A stretch of DNA of 64,000 nucleotides, from positions 86,473 through 150,472 of the forward strand of contig JACJOC010000095.1 of NCBI GenBank assembly GCA_014695345.1, given 5' to 3'. A program made the translations under genes and the position numbers. Positions 1-8,708 of the stretch are shown in pieces (within the stretch, counting starts at the first letter, position 1; every line of letters begins with the position of its first letter). Below the pieces are notes generated by a model. That model was given only the letters and a program-made list of their open reading frames with translations, was not told the DNA's origin and ran no database searches. The DNA is from Cyanobacteria bacterium FACHB-471 (lineage in GTDB: Bacteria > Cyanobacteriota > Cyanobacteriia > Elainellales > Elainellaceae).

Positions 1-882
1 TTCAAACACGATCTTGCCGCGCTTGAATTGGAATAAGGGGGCGATCGCCAACCCCGGTGAAGCTGCAATCCCAGGAACCGCAGGCGACTCAAAGGTTAAA
101 GCTCGTCCTAAAGTAACTGTGGAGGTTTCCTCCGCTTCCTCTCCCAAACCTGCCTCAATCTCCCGCCTGAGGGACGCCAGTGCTGCATCCTCATCCTTGC
201 CCTGTGCCATTAGGCGAACGGTTTGTCCTCCTTCCACACCCAGCTTCAGCAACGACACCAAACTTTTGGCATTAGCAGTCTGACTTCCATAGCGCATCTG
301 AATTTCAGATTCAAATTCCTTCGCCGCATTCACCAGAACGGTAGCTGGACGGGCATGAAGTCCTGTTTTGCCAGGAATAGTTACATCTACCGTCTTAGCA
401 AAGTCGTTCTTCGCGAGATCCGTCTCCGTGGCACTTGCCCCATTGCTATTAGAAGTTTGATTGGTCAGGCAAGCAATGATGTCATCGGGATTCGTCGTTT
501 TGGATAACCGCTGAATTGTTGGCTCATCATCCAAAACATGAGTCAGGTTAGAGAGAATTTCCAGGTGTTCGTCAGATTTTGCCGCAATCCCCACCACGAG
601 ATAGACCTGCTCCCCCGGATTCCACTCCACCCCAGCCGGAATTTGCACGACCGAAATGCCCGTTTCTAAAATCAAATCTCGATCTTTGGGCAGCCCATGC
701 GGAATCGCAATCCCGTTTCCCAGATAGGTATGAGCAACCTTCTCTCGTTCCATCATCGAGCTGATGTATCCCGGCTGCATATTGCCATTCTCAATCAGCA
801 GCTTCCCTGCCTGAGAAATTGCATCTGCTTTATTAACAGCTTCCGCCTTTATCTTGATACTTTTTTGGCTCAGGTTAATCAT
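1..882 (-). CDS. Multidomain PTS phosphotransferase (EIIA-HPr-EI), 5' part only
   Basis: The first 294 codons lie in the window and the reading frame runs open through the left edge. Residues 1-145 resemble a fructose/mannitol-type PTS EIIA domain, with the phospho-accepting His in GIAIPHG (H62). Residues about 165-255 are an HPr domain with the motif TGLHARPA (H176). The last residues (GIAASPGLAIAP) match the start of enzyme I. By family knowledge such FPr-like fusions pass phosphate from PEP through EI and HPr to EIIA. No EIIB/EIIC permease is visible here, so it may be regulatory or serve a transporter elsewhere. It diverges from PEP synthase across 589 bases. The ATG at 882 is the only well-placed start. 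The domain calls are firm; the length beyond the window is inferred. Confidence 0.85.
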   Translation of the reverse strand, partial: MINLSQKSIKIKAEAVNKADAISQAGKLLIENGNMQPGYISSMMEREKVAHTYLGNGIAIPHGLPKDRDLILETGISVVQIPAGVEWNPGEQVYLVVGIAAKSDEHLEILSNLTHVLDDEPTIQRLSKTTNPDDIIACLTNQTSNSNGASATETDLAKNDFAKTVDVTIPGKTGLHARPATVLVNAAKEFESEIQMRYGSQTANAKSLVSLLKLGVEGGQTVRLMAQGKDEDAALASLRREIEAGLGEEAEETSTVTLGRALTFESPAVPGIAASPGLAIAPLFQFKRGKIVFE

Positions 883-1471
883 GTCTTTTCAAAAGTCAGA
901 TATTAACGATTTAAGCAAAGCAAGCTTTTAATAGAATGAGAAAAACCCCTCATTTCTTCTATCTTTAGGAAGAGGATGTGAAGGAATATCTGTTGCTTAC
1001 AACAAGCTTACAACAATTAGATTATTGATACATACATTACTAAACATGGCCGCAAAAAAATATTGATAAATTCATTTCTTAATCTTAAATCAGAAAATAT
1101 CCTCGACTAAGCGAGATCCCTTCATAGATCAAAATAAAACTTTAAGCGCCTTAACACCTGTTTTATAACTCGTGGCAGTGAATTTAGCGCCATTCTAAGT
1201 GGATTGTAGAAGGATCGAACTGTGCGAGGCATACCCTTCCATACCCATTTAGGATTGCTATGTGAAGTTGATTAAACAGAAAAAGGCAACCTCATCATTT
1301 GTTGAGCTACGCTAGTATTAACCCAACCCACAAAAACTACTTAATTTCCTTCCCTACACCTTTCAAAAGCTGGATAAAAAGAAGTTTTTATCGGCAAGAA
1401 TTTTACTTTTGGCTAACAAACCTGATTAACAAAATAGCTGCTTCTCTACTGAACTTTGTGGAGTAAACAAC
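883..1471. other. Divergent intergenic region between PTS gene and ppsA
   Basis: This 589-base AT-rich stretch separates two divergent genes and must hold both promoters and any leader sequences. I see no ORF with coding character, no tRNA and no convincing terminator. Short A/T runs occur throughout but no single promoter could be assigned. The length suggests a long leader or a regulatory region for ppsA. Confidence 0.5.
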
Positions 1472-4003
1472 ATGATTACAACCAGAAAACTAGATATTTT
1501 TCCCTTGAATCAAGAGCTAAAAGAACAGAAATTTGTGCTTTGGTTTGAGCAGGTTGGCATTAGTGATGTACCCCTGGTAGGCGGCAAAAATGCATCTCTG
1601 GGAGAGATGATCCAGCAACTCACGCCCAAGGGAGTGAACGTTCCAACGGGCTTTGCCACAACGGCTCATGCCTTCCGTTATTTCATGGAGAAAGCAAGGC
1701 TAAAAGCTCGACTTCAGCGTTTATTGGCTGACCTGGATGTAGAAAACATCAACAACTTACGGGAACGAGGACGACAAGCCCGCACGTTAATTTTAGACAC
1801 ACCCTTTCCATCGGAGCTAGAGGAGGCGATCGTAGATGCCTACGTGCAGCTTTCAGCGCGATATGGCGTTGATATCAAAATGTGTGAAGCATTGAATGGA
1901 GCAGAGCGACAGGCTTGCCTTAGTCGCTACAGCGGCGTTGATGTAGCTGTCCGCTCCAGTGCAACCGCTGAAGATCTGCCGGATGCAAGCTTTGCCGGAC
2001 AGCAAGACACTTACCTCAACATCAATGGCATTAATGGCGTTTTAGAAGCCTGCCATATGTGTTTTGCCTCTCTGTTTACCGATCGCGCCATTTCTTATCG
2101 CACAATTAAAAACTTTGACCATTTTGAGGTTGCTCTATCCGTTGGCGTGCAAAAAATGGTGCGCTCTGATCTAGCATCGGCAGGTGTGATGTTTTCAATC
2201 GATACGGAAAGTGGCTTTAAAAATGCGGCACTTGTCACTGCTGCCTATGGATTAGGTGAAAACGTGGTACAGGGGGTGGTTAACCCAGATGAATACATTG
2301 TGTTCAAACCTACGCTGAAACAAGGTTTTCGCCCAATTCTAGAGAAGCGTCTGGGCAGTAAAGAAATCAAAATGGTGTATGACATTGGTGGCAGCAGACC
2401 CACCACAAACCTGCCCGTGCCTAAAGTCGATCAGGGAAAATATGCTCTGGAAGATGATGAAATTCTGAAGTTGGCAGAATGGGTCTGCATCATTGAAGAC
2501 CATTACTCCAATGTGCGAGATGCCTACAGCCCAATGGATGTGGAATGGGCAAAAGACGGCACAACAGGTGAACTGTTTGTCGTGCAGGCTCGTCCCGAAA
2601 CGGTGCACTCCCAGAAGGGAAGCAATGTTTTAAAGACCTATAAACTCACGGCAAAACAAAAAGCAGAACCGTTGCTCAGAGGTCGTGCAGTCGGTGAGAT
2701 GATTGGTCAGGGTAAGGTACGAACCATTATTGATATCCGTAAGCTAGATGAGTTTCAGGAAGGAGAAGTGCTGGTAACGACGCGTACTGATCCTGATTGG
2801 GAGCCAATTATGAAACGGGCCAGTGCGGTCATCACGAATCAGGGCGGACGCACCTGTCATGCTGCGATTATTGCGCGGGAATTAGGAATTCCAGCCATTG
2901 TAGGCTGTGACAACGCCACTGAAATTCTCCGAGATGAGCAGGAAGTTACCGTTTCCTGTGCCGATGGGGAGGAAGGGCACGTCTACGACGGCATCCTGCC
3001 GTTCGAGATTGAAGAACTCCAGTTAGATGACTTGCCGCGTACCCGTACCAAGGTGTTGATGAATGTGGGTAATCCTCATGAAGCGTTTCGGCTATCGCTA
3101 ATTCCAAATGATGGTGTGGGGTTAGCCCGAACAGAGTTTATCATTGCCAATCACATTAAAGTGCATCCTTTGGCACTGCTGCATTTCAACCAGCTTAAGG
3201 ATAAAGCCGCTAAGTGGGAAATTAGTCAGCTCACCACTCAGTATGAGGAGATGTCAGACTACTTTGTAGACAAATTGGCATCTGGAATTGGTATGTTAGC
3301 GGCAGCATTTTATCCCAATCCAGTCGTGGTGAGAATGTCAGATCTAAAGAGTAATGAGTACGCCAACCTGATCGGAGGGCAGGACTTTGAGCCAGAAGAA
3401 GAAAACCCGATGATGGGCTGGCGTGGAGCATCACGTTACTACGACCCGAAGTATCAGGCTGCTTACGGGCTGGAGTGCAAAGCCTTTAAGCGTGTACGGG
3501 ATGAAATGGGGTTGACGAATGTGATTCCAATGATTCCGTTCTGCCGCACTCCAGCAGAGGGGCGTAAAGTTTTGGACGAGATGGCTAAGCACGGACTGGT
3601 GCAGGGGGAGAATGGCTTGCAGGTATACGTGATGTGTGAATTGCCTAGCAATGTTGAGCTAGCCGATCGCTTCAGTGAAGTGTTTGACGGTTTCTCGATT
3701 GGTTCCAATGACCTGACCCAACTCACGTTAGGACTTGATCGCGACTCAGCCCTCGTGTCTCATTTGTTTGACGAGCGCGATGAAGCGGTGAAACGCAAGC
3801 TAGAGCGAGTAATTGCGACGGCAAAACGGTTTAATCGCAAGATTGGCATCTGCGGACAGGCACCTAGTGACTATCCTGAGTTTGCTCAATTCCTGGTGGA
3901 GCAGGGGATTGATTCGATCAGTTTGAATCCGGATTCGGTGTTAAAGACATTGTTGGCGATCGCCAAAACCGAAGCATCAATGTCCCAAAGCCAACCCACT
4001 TAG
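1472..4003 (+). CDS. ppsA: Phosphoenolpyruvate synthase (pyruvate, water dikinase)
   Basis: 843 aa, slightly longer than the usual ~800 for PpsA. It converts pyruvate, ATP and water to PEP, AMP and phosphate, the gluconeogenic entry to PEP. The N-terminal ATP-grasp half starts with VGGKNASLGEM near residue 35. The swivelling phosphohistidine domain carries GGRTCHAAI with the catalytic His at 463. The C-terminal PEP/pyruvate barrel ends with IGICGQAPSDYPEF, whose Cys794 is the expected acid-base residue. The ATG follows GGAG by about ten bases. It diverges from a PTS gene that consumes PEP, so the two may adjust the PEP/pyruvate ratio together (inference). A hairpin terminator follows at 4062. 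Confidence 0.95.
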   Translation: MITTRKLDIFPLNQELKEQKFVLWFEQVGISDVPLVGGKNASLGEMIQQLTPKGVNVPTGFATTAHAFRYFMEKARLKARLQRLLADLDVENINNLRERGRQARTLILDTPFPSELEEAIVDAYVQLSARYGVDIKMCEALNGAERQACLSRYSGVDVAVRSSATAEDLPDASFAGQQDTYLNINGINGVLEACHMCFASLFTDRAISYRTIKNFDHFEVALSVGVQKMVRSDLASAGVMFSIDTESGFKNAALVTAAYGLGENVVQGVVNPDEYIVFKPTLKQGFRPILEKRLGSKEIKMVYDIGGSRPTTNLPVPKVDQGKYALEDDEILKLAEWVCIIEDHYSNVRDAYSPMDVEWAKDGTTGELFVVQARPETVHSQKGSNVLKTYKLTAKQKAEPLLRGRAVGEMIGQGKVRTIIDIRKLDEFQEGEVLVTTRTDPDWEPIMKRASAVITNQGGRTCHAAIIARELGIPAIVGCDNATEILRDEQEVTVSCADGEEGHVYDGILPFEIEELQLDDLPRTRTKVLMNVGNPHEAFRLSLIPNDGVGLARTEFIIANHIKVHPLALLHFNQLKDKAAKWEISQLTTQYEEMSDYFVDKLASGIGMLAAAFYPNPVVVRMSDLKSNEYANLIGGQDFEPEEENPMMGWRGASRYYDPKYQAAYGLECKAFKRVRDEMGLTNVIPMIPFCRTPAEGRKVLDEMAKHGLVQGENGLQVYVMCELPSNVELADRFSEVFDGFSIGSNDLTQLTLGLDRDSALVSHLFDERDEAVKRKLERVIATAKRFNRKIGICGQAPSDYPEFAQFLVEQGIDSISLNPDSVLKTLLAIAKTEASMSQSQPT

Positions 4004-4061
4004 CCCTACAGTCTCGGAGCGAGTTAACTCACAAAACTCGTTCCAAAAATCCGACTTGGTA

Positions 4062-4089
4062 GGCAGAGTTAAAAACTCTGCCTTATTTT
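4062..4089 (+). terminator. Rho-independent terminator of ppsA
   Basis: A 9-bp perfect stem (4062-4070 with 4074-4082) closes a 3-base AAA loop and is followed by a T-rich tail (TTATTTT). It begins about 58 bases after the ppsA stop codon. Confidence 0.75.
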
Positions 4090-4227
4090 GCGTCTCATGC
4101 TGATGGAGCACTTTATTCTTAGAATAATAGAGTCGAGAGTGTTGTCTATCAGAGGAACCTGGTAAAGGAATCTCCTGTCTTTGAATCTTGACATTTAGCT
4201 TAAGATTTCTCATTCTATTCCAGAGAC

Positions 4228-4869
4228 TTGTCTCACACTACTCCTTTAAAACTTTCGATTGTAGTTAGCAAGGGTCGTAACAGCGTGTTTCTGAATCGTT
4301 CTCTGTGGGGTTGCTTGGGCTCAGCAATTCTTCTTCTATCCATTCAGCCTTACTCTGCGGCTCAAACTGTAGCTCCTGAGTCAGTAACTTATCAGGCTGC
4401 AACTCCTTCTACGACGACGCTAGAGCCACAAATTGTAGTACCGGAGCTGTTGCCACCAGACCCCGTCTTTCCAGAAGCTCAAGAAGTGCGACTGGTGCTG
4501 AAGTTAGGGGAGCGCCGGGTTTATGTCTATCAAGATGATGAGTTAAAAACGACCTATCCAGTGGCGATCGGTAGAGCGGGATGGGAAACTCCAACAGGCA
4601 GTTTTGAGGTTTTGCATATGTTACAAGACCCAGGATGGACAAATCCGCTCACTGGGGAAACCATGCCACCTGGACCTGAAAATCCACTTGGGGAAAGGTG
4701 GATTGCCTTTTGGACAGATGGCAATAACTATATTGGTTTTCATGGCACCCCCAATCGCGAAAGTGTAGGGCGTGCAGCTTCGCATGGCTGTATTCGAATG
4801 TACAACGAAGATGTTCGTGAGCTATACGAAATTGTCACTCCTGGAACAGCAGTCATTGTGGAACCGTAG
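4228..4869 (+). CDS. L,D-transpeptidase (YkuD family), exported
   Basis: 213 aa if translated from the TTG at 4228. A GTG at 4285 would give a 194-aa form with a more compact signal peptide, so the start is uncertain. A hydrophobic segment followed by SAAQ suggests export. The YkuD domain occupies roughly the last 120 residues: it begins with VRLVLKLGERRVYVYQ, contains GFHGTP, and ends with the catalytic motif SHGCIRM (Cys codon at 4789). Such enzymes form 3-3 peptidoglycan cross-links or attach proteins to the wall in the periplasm. No LysM or other wall-binding domain is visible. A strong hairpin follows the gene. Confidence 0.9.
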   Translation: MSHTTPLKLSIVVSKGRNSVFLNRSLWGCLGSAILLLSIQPYSAAQTVAPESVTYQAATPSTTTLEPQIVVPELLPPDPVFPEAQEVRLVLKLGERRVYVYQDDELKTTYPVAIGRAGWETPTGSFEVLHMLQDPGWTNPLTGETMPPGPENPLGERWIAFWTDGNNYIGFHGTPNRESVGRAASHGCIRMYNEDVRELYEIVTPGTAVIVEP

Positions 4870-4896
4870 ATATAACCACACTGTAAGAGTTAGATC

Positions 4897-4931
4897 AAAA
4901 ATAAGGGGAGGGTGAACCCCCCTTATTTTTT
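4897..4931. terminator. Bidirectional hairpin terminator between convergent genes
   Basis: A 12-bp stem (AAAAATAAGGGG at 4897-4908 with its complement at 4919-4930) is flanked by A and T runs on both sides. It therefore can stop transcription from the L,D-transpeptidase gene and from the convergent Pro-Thr repeat gene. Confidence 0.8.
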
Positions 4932-4976
4932 AGTACGATCTAATCGAACTAGTTCTTTACCGGTTCTTACCAGTTC

Positions 4977-5444
4977 TTACCAAAGTGCCCGAGGATTAGA
5001 ATCTGGGGTTGGCGTTGGGCTAGGAGTCGGGGTCACCCTAGGTGTGGGAGTTGGGCTAGGAGTTGGGGTCACCCTAGGTGTGGGAGTTGGACTTGGAGTC
5101 GGAGTCACTCCGGGTGTGGGAGTTGGAGTCACTCCGGGTGTGGGAGTTGGAGTCACTCCGGGCGTGGGAGTCGGAGTCACCCTAGGTGTGGGAGTTGGGG
5201 TCACCCTAGGTGTGGGAGTTGGACTTGGAGTCGGAGTCACTCCGGGTGTGGGAGTCGGAGTCGGAGTTGGAGTCGCCCCAGGTGTGGGAGTCGGAGTCGG
5301 TAACGTTGGCGAAGGGGTGGGCGTTGGAGGGGGAGAGTCTTGAGCTTGAGCTAGCTTTAGAGATGTAACGGTTAGGCTAGCAGCAGACAACAAGGTTACC
5401 GCAAAAAATAAAAACTTCAGCAAATTGGACGACCGCTTATCCAT
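4977..5444 (-). CDS. Secreted Pro-Thr-rich low-complexity protein
   Basis: 155 aa from the ATG at 5444, which follows GAGGAG by seven bases. An upstream in-frame start would overlap that ribosome binding site and is less likely. Residues 1-35 form a signal peptide ([14 protein letters not shown] then AQA before QDSPPP). The rest is almost only TPTPTP with interspersed GV, RV, S and GA, which indicates an extended disordered chain. No globular domain follows. A role as a wall- or surface-spanning linker is conceivable but unproven. The opposite strand is also open across the repeat, but it has no signal sequence, no ribosome binding site and no domain. The position next to an L,D-transpeptidase is suggestive only. 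Confidence 0.65.
   Translation of the reverse strand: MDKRSSNLLKFLFFAVTLLSAASLTVTSLKLAQAQDSPPPTPTPSPTLPTPTPTPGATPTPTPTPTPGVTPTPSPTPTPRVTPTPTPRVTPTPTPGVTPTPTPGVTPTPTPGVTPTPSPTPTPRVTPTPSPTPTPRVTPTPSPTPTPDSNPRALW
5000..5320. repeat. Minisatellite encoding the Pro-Thr repeats
   Basis: Tandem, imperfect units of about 18-24 bases built on GGTGTGGGAGTTGGAGTC (plus strand) run through the coding sequence. Groups of units are repeated almost exactly, for example around 5030-5100 and 5180-5230. Copy number probably varies between strains because units are multiples of three. Confidence 0.8.
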
Positions 5445-5591
5445 GTGTTTTCTCCTCACGGTGTATCGGTGGTTTGGTTGTGCAATTCCCTAAATGAGGG
5501 AGCCGTTCTAGCTGCCAACCTCTTTTTCCCCAGGTTTTGTGGGTAGAGAAGTAAAAGCAAAGCTAACACTCCCGTCAAATGGGTAAAAGGT

Positions 5592-6842
5592 TCATTCTGG
5601 AGAACCCGGCAGCCTCAAAGGGGATCGGTCGCAGGACAGGTTGTCGCCCGCCAAGTCACCATTCTCCCAAATTCCCGTCTTTTGAGATCCATCTACGGAT
5701 ATAAATGTTCCTTGCCCATTACATTTGTTGGCTTGAAATTCGCCAATGTAGCGATCGCCATTTTCCAGCGTCCAAATTCCCTGTCCCTGGAACTGATCGT
5801 CTCGAAACTGACCTACATAGTTGCGACCATTTTCGAAAGTAAATGTTCCACAACCGTTCCGTTTCCCGTCCCGAAACTCGCCATCGTAGCGATCGCCATT
5901 GGGATACATCATGCTGCCTCTACCATCCAGAGGGGCAGTATTTGAAAAGCTGCCATAAAAGCGAGTGCCATCTTCATACTCATGGTCGGGCGCTCTATCA
6001 GCAAGGGACGGTAACGGTGGCTCATTGCAGACTAGTGGCGGAAGTTCAGTTACCGTGCGAGTGCGAGGAAAACTAGCGATCGCAGCAATCACCGCCAACC
6101 CAACTCCAACTCCTACCAAAATCTCCCAGGGAATCGAACGCGATCGCCTTGGAGTAGCAACTGGTTGCAGAGCAGCTACTTCTGTCGGTTTTTCAGGAGG
6201 TGACTCAACCGGAGCAGGTTTAGATTCAACTCCGGGAACTTGGGGAGATATCCAGACTGGTGGAACTTGTTTATGTTTGGGAGGAGAAGACGGTATTGGG
6301 GACGGCTGGATGGGTGAGCGATCGCTCTCTGCCTGAAGCATCACAGCCAACTCTCCTGGTTTAAAGTCACCCTCTAGCGGACAGCGTTTCTGCTGCCGAT
6401 CAAGGTAGACATATCGACCTTCGACTTTATGCAGTTTGGTTGCCTTGCTAATCCGCCAATTTTCTAGACAAGCACCCGTCAGCTGAGCTGCCGTCAAATC
6501 AGTAGCTTCTAACTGGGCAGAAGTCAGATCAGCCCCATTCAAATTCGCTTCACTCAAATTCGCGCTACTGAGATTGGTCCCGCTTAAATTTGCTTCACTC
6601 AAGTTCGCGCCACTTGCATAAGCTCCATCCAGCTCCGCGCCGCTCAGATTTGCCCGCTTAAGATTAGCCCCAATCAGACAAACCCGACTGAAGTTTACAT
6701 GGCTTAAGTCAAATCCACTCAGATCAGCCTCAAAAAGATAAGCTCTACTCAAATCTGGCTTAACTTCGGGATTTTCGCCTCTCCAACGGTTCCAGGCTTC
6801 TACTCCTTGCTGAATCAGGGAGAGGTAATCATTGTCTGTCAT
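5592..6842 (-). CDS. Pentapeptide-repeat, single-TM, MORN-repeat protein
   Basis: 416 aa. Residues 28-125 are pentapeptide repeats of the A(D/N)LSxA type, a right-handed beta helix. They are followed by a cap segment (YVYLDRQQKRCPLEGDFKPGEL) of a kind I recall from other cyanobacterial pentapeptide proteins. A Pro-rich linker (175-235) leads to one predicted membrane helix at about 239-258. Residues 292-385 hold about four MORN repeats (YxGxFxxGxxxGxG). Topology is probably pentapeptide part in the cytoplasm and MORN part in the periplasm, but this is not certain. MORN repeats often bind lipids or act as scaffolds. No enzyme motif is visible. The combination is unusual and function is unknown. 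Confidence 0.85.
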   Translation of the reverse strand: MTDNDYLSLIQQGVEAWNRWRGENPEVKPDLSRAYLFEADLSGFDLSHVNFSRVCLIGANLKRANLSGAELDGAYASGANLSEANLSGTNLSSANLSEANLNGADLTSAQLEATDLTAAQLTGACLENWRISKATKLHKVEGRYVYLDRQQKRCPLEGDFKPGELAVMLQAESDRSPIQPSPIPSSPPKHKQVPPVWISPQVPGVESKPAPVESPPEKPTEVAALQPVATPRRSRSIPWEILVGVGVGLAVIAAIASFPRTRTVTELPPLVCNEPPLPSLADRAPDHEYEDGTRFYGSFSNTAPLDGRGSMMYPNGDRYDGEFRDGKRNGCGTFTFENGRNYVGQFRDDQFQGQGIWTLENGDRYIGEFQANKCNGQGTFISVDGSQKTGIWENGDLAGDNLSCDRSPLRLPGSPE

Positions 6843-7226
6843 GGAGAGTCCCCTTGCACAGCTAGGATAAAAAGCTAAAAAACTTCCCAGGTTACGCTGA
6901 TCCTACATAGAGGAAAAGCTGCATCGGTGACAAATTTTACTGCTTTATTTCCCACTCTTACTGACTTTAATGCCACTGATTACCCGTCTCCGACAAAAAT
7001 CTACTCTACATCCTCAGATTATAAGAATGGGATTGCAACTGTGTTGCAATGTCATATATAGAAATTTCAAAAAGTTCATGAGAAACACATCCTACGAACT
7101 TCTAAAGCCCACTTACCTTACAACGGATAGGATTAAAGCCCTTCACACGAGTTGCCTTTAAAGCGGTGAATGGTAGCACAGCATGGACACGCTACCATTC
7201 ACACAGAAGCTCTACGAATTAGTCAG
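6843..7226. other. Intergenic region with a 12-bp inverted repeat
   Basis: 384 bases without a convincing gene. A short plus-strand ORF (6970-7161) has no ribosome binding site or recognisable product. A perfect 12-bp inverted repeat (7166-7177 with 7191-7202, 13-base loop) lies 25 bases after the stop of the VOC gene and may terminate it, although no T-run follows. Confidence 0.5.
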
Positions 7227-7670
7227 CTAGGAATTCTCCACAGTCCCAGGCTGGTCAAGGTATAGTTCGTGGACAAGCTGCATATCCCAAAAAGACGCCT
7301 CAATCTTATGTCCATCAAGATCGCGGACAAAACAGCCATAATAGGGTTCTCCGTATTCAGGTCTGCTTCCTGGTGCCCCCTCGTCTACCCCACCTGCTGC
7401 TAGAGCCGCCCCATAAAATGCGTGGACAGAGTCTTTAGTGGGCGCAATAAAACCAAAGTGGGTTCCATTCCCAACTGTTGCACGGTTACCGTCGGTCGGA
7501 GTTTGTACCCAAAATTCTGGATACTGCTTACCATAGGCGACTGCACCTGGATGCTCCATAATGCGCTTGCAGCCTAGTGTGGGCAACACCTGGTCATAAA
7601 AGGCGATCGCCCGTTCAAAATCGTTTGTGCCAATCGAGATGTGTGAAAGAATACTGGGACTATCTTCCAT
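7227..7670 (-). CDS. VOC family (glyoxalase/dioxygenase-like) protein
   Basis: 147 aa from the ATG at 7670, chosen because GGAGG lies 8 bases upstream. Longer forms starting up to 7751 have no such signal. The fold signature is clear: ILSHISIGTNDFERAIAFYDQVLPTLG at the start and YYGCFVRDLDGHKIEA near the end, the two beta-alpha-beta-beta-beta modules of the VOC superfamily. The metal-ligand pattern resembles glyoxalase-like proteins (H in the first strand, E in KIEA), but the substrate cannot be deduced. It stands alone, downstream of the petE region on the same strand but separated by 386 bases. Confidence 0.85.
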   Translation of the reverse strand: MEDSPSILSHISIGTNDFERAIAFYDQVLPTLGCKRIMEHPGAVAYGKQYPEFWVQTPTDGNRATVGNGTHFGFIAPTKDSVHAFYGAALAAGGVDEGAPGSRPEYGEPYYGCFVRDLDGHKIEASFWDMQLVHELYLDQPGTVENS

Positions 7671-7841
7671 TACCTTATCCTCCATCTGCTGTGCTTTGAA
7701 GACGAAAAGGCACACCAAAAAGCAAGCACAAAAGTGATGTGCTGACGCCATTCAAGGACTTAACTAAGAGTTCGTAACCGACCCAAAAACAATATCAGTA
7801 CATCTGTACCACGTCAAGAGCTATGCCTGTAAACACAAAAC

Positions 7842-7909
7842 TAGGGGCAGCGACTTGAACAGATCGGCTGAAAAGACACAGCCTTACCGCTTCAAGTTTC
7901 TACCCCTAA
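7842..7909. repeat. Imperfect inverted repeat between petE and the VOC gene
   Basis: Outer arms 7842-7859 and about 7891-7909 (TAGGGG...ACTTGAA type) pair with three mismatches. An inner 5-bp stem (7866-7870 with 7879-7883) makes a long structured element. It lies about 150 bases downstream of petE and could stabilise or end that transcript. The rest of 7671-8056 shows no gene. Confidence 0.45.
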
Positions 7910-8056
7910 ATTACGAATGCTTCGCTTCTCAGCGTTACGCCGAGAATTCTGAGTCAGCTCTAATAGACGGGCTAGTGCAACAACAAATAAGCCGTTAGTC
8001 CGGCATGAGCTTCAAGCCCACCTATCATAGATGCTGCACTGTCAGCCCGAATTCTA

Positions 8057-8476
8057 CTAGCCCTCTACAGTGATTTTGCCACCCATTCCTGCGCCTCGGT
8101 GAGGAGCACAGTAATAGCTGTAATCACCAGCAGGCATATCGGATGAGAAAGTAACCTCAAACGATTCGCCAGGAGCAAACATCAGCTGTTGATGTGAAAG
8201 TTTGGTTGCCAAATCCTTACTGTTAGTGGGGATGGCTTTGTCATCAAAAACGACGTTATGGGGAGGGAGTTTATTATTAACCCACTTAACGGTATCGCCG
8301 CTTTGAACAGTCAAAGTAGACGGCTCAAACTTCAGCATGCCGTTGTCAGCGCCCATCTTGATGGTGTGAGTTGCCGCCGATGCGGGAGAAACTACTAGTA
8401 GGAAAGTGCTAACAACCAATGCAATTGTGCAGAGGGCTAGACTTAAACTCCTTGAAACTAGAGCAATCAATTTCAT
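8057..8476 (-). CDS. petE: Plastocyanin precursor
   Basis: 139 aa. A Sec/Tat-type leader (about residues 1-34, ending PASA) directs it to the thylakoid lumen. The mature part of about 105 residues is the normal size. The type-1 copper ligands are all present: His73 in LPPHNVVF, and Cys123, His126 and Met131 in [11 protein letters not shown]. It carries electrons from cytochrome b6f to photosystem I. The ATG follows AGAGG. It lies on the same strand as psbV and psbV2 but 232 bases downstream, so it probably has its own promoter, commonly copper-responsive in cyanobacteria. No copper operator could be identified. Confidence 0.96.
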   Translation of the reverse strand: MKLIALVSRSLSLALCTIALVVSTFLLVVSPASAATHTIKMGADNGMLKFEPSTLTVQSGDTVKWVNNKLPPHNVVFDDKAIPTNSKDLATKLSHQQLMFAPGESFEVTFSSDMPAGDYSYYCAPHRGAGMGGKITVEG

Positions 8477-8708
8477 GGTTACCTCTAGAGGTTTAAATTG
8501 AACTTGTTGTGAAACTTACACATGTAGAAGATCTTAGAGTCCGAGCCTCGTCAATTCTTCTCATGAAGGGTAAGCCATAAATGAACTTACTCCATAAGTT
8601 TCACAATTATCAAATCAGATCTTAGCCCGAATGTTTACCTTCTAAAGCTTTCCAAAGGTCAATATTAGGTAAATCCAGATTTTTGTGGGACAAATTTGCT
8701 GCCCTGCG

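Noticed and set aside
883..1471. Possible tRNA or riboswitch upstream of ppsA
   Set aside because: No cloverleaf or conserved riboswitch core could be drawn.
5000..5320. Regular repeats that might be a CRISPR array
   Set aside because: Units are short, in frame and encode TPTP; there are no unique spacers of constant length and no cas genes.
4912..5343. Open plus-strand frame rich in Gly-Val
   Set aside because: It is the antisense of the Pro-Thr repeats; no ribosome binding site or signal peptide, while the minus-strand frame has both.
6970..7161. Plus-strand ORF in the gap after the pentapeptide-MORN gene
   Set aside because: No ribosome binding site, no domain, irregular composition.
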